Origin: CALKMS01 sp036796755
GTDB lineage: Bacteria > Actinomycetota > Aquicultoria > SKW223 > CALKMS01
NCBI GenBank assembly: GCA_036796755.1
Contig: DAIRCJ010000045.1
Coordinates: 1-12,604 of the forward strand
Reading direction: 5' to 3'
Length of the DNA: 12,604 nucleotides
Shown here: positions 8,137 through 12,604 of the stretch, piece after piece
Numbering within the stretch: the first letter of the stretch is position 1
How the letters are laid out: the number at the start of each line of letters is the position of its first letter
Notes under the pieces: generated by a model
Seen by the model: the letters and a program-made list of their open reading frames with translations, nothing else
The model's database searches: none
Told to the model about the DNA's origin: nothing
Translations under genes and position numbers: made by a program

Positions 8137-9721
8137 GCCAGCCTCTCCCTTTCCAAAAAAGGAGAAAGTATTCCTTTATGACACAACTTTAAGAGATGGC
8201 GCTCAGCGCGAGGGCGTTTCCTTTACTTTGCAGGACAAGCTGAAAATTACTCAAGAGCTTGACAAACTTGGAGTTGACTTTATAGAAGGCGGTTGGCCTT
8301 ATTCTAATCCCAAAGACGCCGATTATTTTCGCAAAGTAAAAAAACTAAAGCTTAAAAGATCTAAAATCGTTGCTTTTGGTTCAACTCGCCGCAAGGGAGT
8401 TAAGCCTGAAGACGATGAAAACCTTAAATCTTTAGTCGAAGCCGACACCGATTACGTAACCATTTTTGGAAAAAGCTGGGACGTCCATGTTAGCAGCGTT
8501 TTGGTGACTACTCTGGATGAAAACTTAAAAATGATAGCGGGCTCGGTTTCCTTTTTAAAAAAGAAGGGCAAGAAAGTAATTTTCGATGCTGAGCATTTTT
8601 TTGACGGTTACAAAAACAACCCGGACTATGCTTTGAAAACTATAATGGCAGCCCGGGAAGCCGGTGCCGAATGGATTGTTTTGGCTGACACCAATGGTGG
8701 AACTTTGCCCGAGGAAGTCAAAAAAATTATAAGCGAGATAAAACCTTATTTACCTTCAAACTTTGGAATTCACGCCCATAACGATAGTGACTGTGCGGTT
8801 GCCAATTCTTTGTTGGCGGTAAAGCTCGGCGCTCTTCAGGTTCAGGGAACAATCAATGGTTATGGAGAGCGTTGCGGCAATGCTAACCTTTGTTCCATTA
8901 TTCCAGCTTTAGAACTAAAAATGGGTTACCGGTGTTTACCTGAGGGTAATTTAACTCTTTTGACTGAAGTTGCTCATTTTGTAGCTGAGATTTCTAACAT
9001 TCCGCCAGACCCTCACCAGCCCTATGTGGGGCAGAGTGCTTTTGCCCACAAAGGCGGTGTTCATATCAGTGCGGTTTTAAAGCACAAGAAAGCTTATGAG
9101 CATATTGAACCCGAATTAGTTGGTAATGTTTCCCGACTTCTGGTTTCTGAACTTTCGGGGATTAAAAGCCTGATTGAAAAAGCAAAGGAAACCACTGGAA
9201 TTGACCTTTCTGGTCAGCCAGAAAAAGCTCAGCTCCTTTTAAAAAAGCTTAAGGAGAAAGAAAAACAGGGTTACTTGTTTGAAGTTGCCGATGGCTCTTT
9301 TGGTTTGTTTGTTTTGCGAAATCTGGGTCGCTACCGCCCTCTTTTTGAGCTTGAGTCTTACGAAGTAACAATAAATCGCTGGCGAAGCGGTCGTTTTCAA
9401 GCCGAAGCCATTGTTAAACTTTATGTCAACAAAGAAAGGAAAGTGGAGATAGGCGAGGGAAACGGCCCGGTAAACGCTCTCGACCGGGCTTTGCGAAAAG
9501 CTCTTGAGCCTCTCTTTCCCGAATTAACCAGGATAACTCTTTCTGATTATCGGGTGAGAGTTTTCGGCCGTGAAAAAGGAACTCAAGCCAAAACCCGGGT
9601 TTTTATGGAATTTAATCGGGGGCAGAAGAGCTGGGGAACGGTCGGGGTGTCAGAAAACATAATTGAAGCTAGCTGGCAGGCCTTAATAGAAGGCTACGAG
9701 TATGGCTTGCAGGTAACTTAG
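8129..9721 (+). CDS. cimA: (R)-Citramalate synthase
   Basis: It condenses pyruvate with acetyl-CoA to (R)-citramalate, the entry to threonine-independent isoleucine synthesis. The 530-residue length matches the bacterial CimA group. The barrel begins DTTLRDGAQREG (R22, D23), the citramalate-synthase form of the motif. The metal site includes D23, H215 and H217 (IHAHND) and N251 (GERCGNAN). GKSWDVHV at about 114-121 is also typical of CimA. Residues about 400-528 form a LeuA-dimer-like regulatory domain, where isoleucine feedback usually acts. The gene overlaps ilvE by 8 bases and has only a weak AGGA 11 bases upstream, so translation is probably coupled to ilvE. It supplies LeuCD and LeuB, encoded in the same cluster, with a second substrate series. 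Homocitrate synthase is an unlikely alternative given the GAQREG motif. Confidence 0.95.
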   Translation: MSEPASPFPKKEKVFLYDTTLRDGAQREGVSFTLQDKLKITQELDKLGVDFIEGGWPYSNPKDADYFRKVKKLKLKRSKIVAFGSTRRKGVKPEDDENLKSLVEADTDYVTIFGKSWDVHVSSVLVTTLDENLKMIAGSVSFLKKKGKKVIFDAEHFFDGYKNNPDYALKTIMAAREAGAEWIVLADTNGGTLPEEVKKIISEIKPYLPSNFGIHAHNDSDCAVANSLLAVKLGALQVQGTINGYGERCGNANLCSIIPALELKMGYRCLPEGNLTLLTEVAHFVAEISNIPPDPHQPYVGQSAFAHKGGVHISAVLKHKKAYEHIEPELVGNVSRLLVSELSGIKSLIEKAKETTGIDLSGQPEKAQLLLKKLKEKEKQGYLFEVADGSFGLFVLRNLGRYRPLFELESYEVTINRWRSGRFQAEAIVKLYVNKERKVEIGEGNGPVNALDRALRKALEPLFPELTRITLSDYRVRVFGREKGTQAKTRVFMEFNRGQKSWGTVGVSENIIEASWQALIEGYEYGLQVT

Positions 9722-9727
9722 TTTTCG

Positions 9728-10498
9728 ATGATAGTTTGCCGCTTTCACTACGATAATCAGCCTTTTTTTGGAGTTTTAGACCAGGGGAATCAGTTAAGAA
9801 TGATTAAAAACCCTTTTGAAAATCAGGGGGAGATTGCTGAGCTTAAACATCCACCACTAAGCCTTTCGAAAGTTAAACTCCTATCTCCTGTTAATCCTTC
9901 TAAAATTGTTGCTGTTGGCTTGAACTATGTTGACCATGCTAAAGAGCTAAAAATGGAGATACCCGATGAACCGGTAATTTTTTTAAAACCCCCTACCTCA
10001 GTAATAGGACCGGAAGAAGAAATAATTTATCCTTCTCAATCTTGTCAGGTGGATTACGAAGCTGAGCTGGCTTTGATTATTGGCCGGGAGGGTCGTTTTA
10101 TTTCTGAAAGTCAAGCTCCCGAATATATTTTTGGCTATACCTGCAGCAATGATATAACTGCTCGCGACCTCCAAAGGAAAGATACCCAGTGGACCAGAGC
10201 TAAATCTTTTGACACCTTTGCACCTCTCGGCCCCTGGATTGTTACCGACCTTGACCCTTCCAATTTAAATATAGAGCTTTATTTAAACGGCGAGCTCAAG
10301 CAGTCCTCAAACAGCAGAAATATGATTTTTCGTCCCTACCAGCTTGTTTCTTTCATTTCTCAAATAATGACTTTAAAGCCTGGCGATGTCATTATGACTG
10401 GCACTCCGCCCGGGGTTGGAAGTCTAAACCCGGGGGATGTGGTAGAGGTTAAGATAGAAAAGATTGGTGTTTTAAAAAATCGGATAGTTTCAGAATAA
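9728..10498 (+). CDS. Fumarylacetoacetate hydrolase (FAH) family protein, substrate unknown
   Basis: This is a soluble metal-dependent C-C hydrolase or decarboxylase of the FAH superfamily, in the 256-residue single-domain form (YcgM/FAHD1-like). The N-terminal part MIVCRFHYDN is the short cap seen in this subgroup. The core has VGLNYVDHAKE (63-73), metal ligands E111, E113 and D142, a conserved K159 and the closing MTGTPPGVG (223-231). Family members act as acylpyruvases, oxaloacetate decarboxylases or tautomerases, or on homoprotocatechuate intermediates. No aromatic catabolism genes are present, so the aromatic assignment is not supported. It lies 6 bp after cimA and closes the operon. No good ribosome binding site is visible (only AGG about 14 bases upstream), suggesting reinitiation after cimA. 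A role with 2-oxo acid intermediates or their side products is inference. Confidence 0.9.
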   Translation: MIVCRFHYDNQPFFGVLDQGNQLRMIKNPFENQGEIAELKHPPLSLSKVKLLSPVNPSKIVAVGLNYVDHAKELKMEIPDEPVIFLKPPTSVIGPEEEIIYPSQSCQVDYEAELALIIGREGRFISESQAPEYIFGYTCSNDITARDLQRKDTQWTRAKSFDTFAPLGPWIVTDLDPSNLNIELYLNGELKQSSNSRNMIFRPYQLVSFISQIMTLKPGDVIMTGTPPGVGSLNPGDVVEVKIEKIGVLKNRIVSE

Positions 10499-10509
10499 TT
10501 CCAATTTCT

Positions 10510-11409
10510 TTACGGTTTTGGTTTGAACTGGCAGACTAAAGAGTTATTGGCGCAGCTCTGAGATTCAATTTGTAAAGTAGTATGGGCAATTCCGAATTCT
10601 TTTAACAAAACCTTTTCTACTTCCCGAATTATTCTATCAGCTTCGCTTATCAGCTGGTCGTTTAAAAGTAAATGAGCGCTTAAAGCGTGAATACCAGAAG
10701 TTATAGTCCAGATATGAAGGTCATGAAGATCCAGAATTCCGGGAATTTGCTTCAAACGAGAAACAAGATTATCAATTTCTATATCTTTGGGGCTGGCTTC
10801 CATCAAGATATTGACTGCTTCCAGAGTTACTTTATAAGCCGAGTAAAAAATAATCAAAGAAATTACTATGCTAAGCAAAGGGTCAATCAAGTAATAACCG
10901 CTGAAGTAAATAACTATACCTCCGATAATTATAGCCAAGGAAGAAAAGGCGTCACCCAGGACATGAACTAAAGCGCTTTTCAGGTTGAGAGTTTCTCCCT
11001 GACGCAAAAAATAAATTGCCAGAGCATTAACCAGTAATCCTATTGAGGCAATTAAAAGCATACCGCTCTCGTTTATGGTTGCTGGATTTAAAAGGCGGTT
11101 ATAGGCTTCTCTGAAGATAAAAAAACATATTATTGCCAGGGTTATCCCGTTAAAAAGGGCGGCTAAAATTTCTAAACGGTAAAGCCCAAAGGTCCTTTCT
11201 TTAGTAGCTGGCTTCAAAGCCAGGGAGAGGGCTAAATAACTGACTAAAAGAGAAAGGAAATCAACCAGCATATGGCCGGCGTCAGCCAGCAGAGCCAGGC
11301 TGTTGGTTAAGATCCCTCCGATAAACTCAACCAGAAGGAAAGTTCCCGTAAGAAAAAGAGCAATTCTTAAATTTTTGCTTTCAACGACTCTAATTTCCTT
11401 ATGTTCCAC
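10510..11409 (-). CDS. CDF-family cation efflux protein, zinc type
   Basis: This is an inner-membrane proton/cation antiporter of the cation diffusion facilitator family (CzcD/ZitB group). It has 299 residues, with six hydrophobic segments at about 14-34, 37-62, 77-98, 115-135, 150-170 and 176-195, then a cytoplasmic domain from about 205. The transport site has H46-x-x-x-D50 with D43 in TM2 and H149-x-x-x-D153 in TM5, the His/Asp pattern usual for zinc rather than manganese. The cytoplasmic domain carries H229, H232, H241, H246 and H276, and the tail ends with a C286/C293 pair. The usual His-rich TM4-TM5 loop is absent. The start is GTG, with an in-frame TAA four codons upstream and no clear ribosome binding site. 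Its 3' end faces the FAH gene across 11 bp. Cadmium, cobalt or iron export is possible. Confidence 0.95.
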   Translation of the reverse strand: MEHKEIRVVESKNLRIALFLTGTFLLVEFIGGILTNSLALLADAGHMLVDFLSLLVSYLALSLALKPATKERTFGLYRLEILAALFNGITLAIICFFIFREAYNRLLNPATINESGMLLIASIGLLVNALAIYFLRQGETLNLKSALVHVLGDAFSSLAIIIGGIVIYFSGYYLIDPLLSIVISLIIFYSAYKVTLEAVNILMEASPKDIEIDNLVSRLKQIPGILDLHDLHIWTITSGIHALSAHLLLNDQLISEADRIIREVEKVLLKEFGIAHTTLQIESQSCANNSLVCQFKPKP

Positions 11410-11415
11410 CAGTTT

Positions 11416-11444
11416 ATTTTAGTTTAAATTAAGGGTTATTTTAA
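11416..11444 (-). promoter_or_regulatory. Candidate promoter of the cation exporter, possibly leaderless
   Basis: On the minus strand TTAAAA (11444-11439) and TAAAAT (11421-11416) are separated by 17 bp. Only 6 bases lie between the -10 and the GTG start codon, so a transcript starting 7 bases after the -10 would begin at the GTG itself. This agrees with the missing ribosome binding site. The surroundings are AT-rich, so the boxes could be chance. Confidence 0.4.
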
Positions 11445-11476
11445 TCCTTATTTCATTTCTCAAAGATAAATTTAAA

Positions 11477-11490
11477 ATGTCGTACGGCAT
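11477..11490. promoter_or_regulatory. Candidate operator: 14-bp near-perfect palindrome between divergent promoters
   Basis: ATGTCGTACGGCAT is self-complementary at 12 of 14 positions, with a single T/G mismatch pair. It is GC-richer than the surrounding AT-rich intergenic DNA. It lies upstream of both candidate -35 boxes (about 33 bp from the exporter's and 20 bp from the rubrerythrin's). That position suits an activator or a shared repressor. I do not recognise it as a Fur, Zur, MntR, PerR or NikR box. Confidence 0.4.
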
Positions 11491-11509
11491 GAATTTTATT
11501 TTTTTCGGC

Positions 11510-11539
11510 TTGTTTTTAAAGTTTCGGAACTTTTATAAT
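11510..11539 (+). promoter_or_regulatory. Candidate sigma-70 promoter of the rubrerythrin-like gene
   Basis: TTGTTT (11510-11515) and a perfect TATAAT (11534-11539) are separated by 18 bp. Transcription would begin near 11546, just before the ribosome binding site AGGTGAGG (11551-11558). This is the best promoter in the window. Its spacer is occupied by a 16-bp palindrome. Confidence 0.6.
11518..11533. promoter_or_regulatory. Candidate operator: palindrome filling the promoter spacer
   Basis: AAAGTT-TCGG-AACTTT is an inverted repeat with 6-bp perfect arms, or a 16-bp palindrome with one mismatch pair. It lies wholly between the -35 and -10 boxes, covering 16 of the 18 spacer bases. A repressor, or a MerR-like regulator acting on the spacer, would be expected to bind here. 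The regulator is not encoded in the visible sequence, and the site matches no consensus that I know. Confidence 0.45.
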
Positions 11540-11562
11540 AGCCAGAGGGAAGGTGAGGATAG

Positions 11563-12084
11563 ATGGAAGAGCTGTATTGTGATGCTTTAGCCTTAGCTTT
11601 AGATTTTGAACGGGAGAATCAAGATTTTTATCGGGAAAAACTAAAAGAGACCCGGGAGCCCTTGGCTCGTAAGGCTCTGGAATTTTTAATCAAAGAAGAC
11701 GATAAACATATCGAAAAAATACTACGGTTTAACCGTTCCTTACTGGAAAACGAGGAGTTTGACCAGGAAAAAGAGTGCCAGATAGATGTGCCTGAAAAGG
11801 TAAAAGAACTTTTCAAGACATTGATAAATAAAACCACAGGTAAGATTACCGCTTTTGACTCTGATCTGGAAATTTACGAAAAAGCAATGGAGCTTGAAAA
11901 CAAAGGTTACAAAATGTATCAGCTTTGCTCTCAGAACGAAGAACTTGATGAGAAAATAAAAAGGTTTTTTGCTTATCTTGCTCGGGAAGAGTCTCTTCAT
12001 TATGACCTTTTAGCTAAAACTAAAAAATACCTTGAAGACCCTTCTTATTATTTTGAAGAAGAAGGGGGCTGGATTTTTGGCTGA
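11563..12084 (+). CDS. Rubrerythrin-like ferritin-fold diiron protein
   Basis: This is a 173-residue helical protein of the ferritin-like/rubrerythrin superfamily, probably acting in peroxide or oxygen detoxification or metal handling in the cytosol. Four helices can be placed: a first with E16/E18 (DFERENQDFY), a second with H49, a third with E112 (AMELENKGYKMY) and a fourth with E143-x-x-H146 (REESLHYDLL). The usual ExxH of the second helix is D46-x-x-H49, preceded by E45. No C-terminal rubredoxin CxxC pair is present, so it is not a full rubrerythrin. The tail DPSYYFEEEGGW is typical of this group in anaerobes. The ATG follows AGGTGAGG by 4 bases and has its own promoter. It is transcribed divergently from the cation exporter. 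The exact activity is not determined. Confidence 0.85.
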   Translation: MEELYCDALALALDFERENQDFYREKLKETREPLARKALEFLIKEDDKHIEKILRFNRSLLENEEFDQEKECQIDVPEKVKELFKTLINKTTGKITAFDSDLEIYEKAMELENKGYKMYQLCSQNEELDEKIKRFFAYLAREESLHYDLLAKTKKYLEDPSYYFEEEGGWIFG

Positions 12085-12098
12085 TAAACGGTCAATTC

Positions 12099-12171
12099 AA
12101 ATCCAGATCCTCCCTGCCCCCTTTTGAAAAAGGAAGAAAATGATATAAAAGGGGAATTGAGGAGGATTTTA
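12099..12171. repeat. Long imperfect inverted repeat (degenerate palindromic element or terminator)
   Basis: Two stem blocks pair in register: ATCCTCC (12107-12113) with GGAGGAT (12161-12167), and CCCCTTTT (12118-12125) with AAAAGGGG (12147-12154). A 4/6-base internal loop separates the blocks and the apical loop is 21 bases. The outer ends read AAATCC on the left and GGATTTT on the right. From memory this layout resembles dispersed palindromes with ends like AAATCCCCCT / AGGGGGATTT that occur in many copies in some deltaproteobacterial and related genomes. It starts 15 bases after the rubrerythrin-like stop and is followed by ATTTTATTTT, so it may also end that transcript. With one copy in the window, repeat status is inference. 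Confidence 0.55.
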
Positions 12172-12281
12172 TTTTAATAATAATTAGGTAAATAAAATTC
12201 AGGTTAACTTTCCTTTTCTTTTTAAGTTTGGTTTAAAATTTATGCCAGCCATTTTACTAAAAAATAAAAATTTTTCCGAAG
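12172..12281. other. AT-rich intergenic stretch before the cupin gene
   Basis: No coding potential is evident in these 110 bases, which are dominated by A and T tracts. A TAAAAT at 12234-12239 could be a -10 for the cupin gene, with a start near 12246 and a leader of about 50 bases. No acceptable -35 lies 16-18 bp upstream, so I do not call a promoter. Confidence 0.3.
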
Positions 12282-12290
12282 AAAGGAGGG
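12282..12290 (+). promoter_or_regulatory. Ribosome binding site fixing a TTG start
   Basis: AAAGGAGGG is a near-ideal Shine-Dalgarno sequence ending 6 bases before the TTG at 12297. No ATG or GTG lies at a suitable distance, so this site is the main evidence that the cupin gene begins at TTG. Confidence 0.75.
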
Positions 12291-12296
12291 ATATTT

Positions 12297-12604
12297 TTGA
12301 AACGATTGAGCATTAAAGGTAACCTTTTTCGTGAAGGCGAATACCTCATCGGCTTTGACCAGACCGGTACTCACGCCTGCTACTTTCTCTATGGCATTTT
12401 GAAACCCGGAGAGCAAAGAGAGATGTCCCCTGGCAAGGGCCACGTTGAGATAATTTGCTTACTGGAAGGGGAAGCAGAGGTCACTAAAGACGGAGAAAAA
12501 GAAAAGCTCATAAAAGGCGAAGGTTTTTTGCTGGAAGGTGAAGAAAAATTAGAGATGAAAAATGCTTCCAACAAACCTCTAATTTATGTCGTTTCTGGTG
12601 GCCA
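12297..12604 (+). CDS. Small cupin-domain protein, TTG start, 3' partial
   Basis: An open frame begins at TTG 12297 and runs off the window after 102 codons and 2 bases. The translation starts M-K-R-L-S-I-K-G-N and continues with HACYFLYGILKPGEQ, GKGHVEIICLLEGEAEVTKDG and KGEGFLLEGEEKLEMKNASN. The GHVEIICLLEGEAEV strand pair, followed by a G-E-G-F turn and an N-x-S-N-K-P segment, is a single cupin barrel. Only one of the usual metal-site histidines of motif 1 is visible (GKGHVE), and motif 2 has Leu where a His is common, so metal binding is doubtful. Small cupins of this kind include sugar-binding and regulatory proteins, and the substrate cannot be assigned. It is separated from the rubrerythrin-like gene by about 210 bp and the inverted repeat, so it is probably a separate transcription unit. 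Confidence 0.75.
   Translation, partial: MKRLSIKGNLFREGEYLIGFDQTGTHACYFLYGILKPGEQREMSPGKGHVEIICLLEGEAEVTKDGEKEKLIKGEGFLLEGEEKLEMKNASNKPLIYVVSGG

Noticed and set aside
10687..10971. A 94-codon plus-strand open frame inside the cation exporter.
   Set aside because: It lies antisense to a clearly conserved membrane protein, has no ribosome binding site and shows no domain-like sequence.
12389..12574. Minus-strand frames at the right edge (12240-12443 and 12389-12574).
   Set aside because: They lie opposite the plus-strand cupin frame, which has a strong ribosome binding site and a recognisable fold.
1..12604. CRISPR array, tRNA/rRNA, T-box or riboswitch, transposase, toxin-antitoxin or phage genes.
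   Set aside because: Reading both strands showed no regularly spaced repeats, no cloverleaf-like RNA gene, no leader long enough for a T-box upstream of the visible amino-acid genes, and no mobile-element protein.

Overview
The window is bacterial, with moderate-to-low GC, strong GGAGG-type ribosome binding sites, tightly packed genes and ATG/GTG/TTG starts. Most of it (1-10498) is one uninterrupted plus-strand run of nine genes for serine, leucine and isoleucine biosynthesis. A short metal/redox and accessory region (10510-12604) follows. The rubrerythrin-like protein fits an anaerobe or microaerophile. The citramalate route to isoleucine, the compact two-subunit LeuC/LeuD and the aminotransferase used in place of SerC are scattered among anaerobic and deep-branching bacteria. 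I cannot name the lineage from sequence alone.

Region 1 (1-2720) is a serine module: a class V aminotransferase, cut at its 5' end by the window edge, overlaps serA by ATGA. The SerA is a long form with a C-terminal ACT domain. Region 2 (2767-7161) is leuA-leuC-leuD-leuB, with each junction after leuA overlapping or nearly so. Region 3 (7222-10498) is ilvE, cimA and a fumarylacetoacetate-hydrolase (FAH) family gene. CimA makes citramalate from pyruvate and acetyl-CoA. LeuCD and LeuB can process citramalate to 2-oxobutyrate as well as isopropylmalate to 2-oxoisocaproate. IlvE performs the last transamination. The cluster therefore supplies the leucine branch and the threonine-independent entry to isoleucine. 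The ilvBN, ilvC and ilvD genes are not here.

Region 4 (10510-12084) holds a minus-strand zinc-type CDF cation exporter, convergent with the FAH gene, and a divergently transcribed rubrerythrin-like diiron protein. The 153-bp space between them contains a promoter for each gene and two candidate operator palindromes, one lying exactly in the -35/-10 spacer of the rubrerythrin promoter. The exporter may be read from a leaderless message starting at its GTG.

Region 5 (12085-12604) has a degenerate long inverted repeat, probably a remnant of a dispersed palindromic element or acting as a terminator. After it comes the start of a small cupin gene with a TTG start, cut by the window edge.

I found no CRISPR array, RNA gene, transposase, prophage or toxin-antitoxin pair. 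I see no convincing sign of an undescribed multi-gene system. The best leads are the regulatory palindromes, the substrate-loop variant in LeuD, the FAH enzyme embedded in the amino-acid operon and the inverted repeat.
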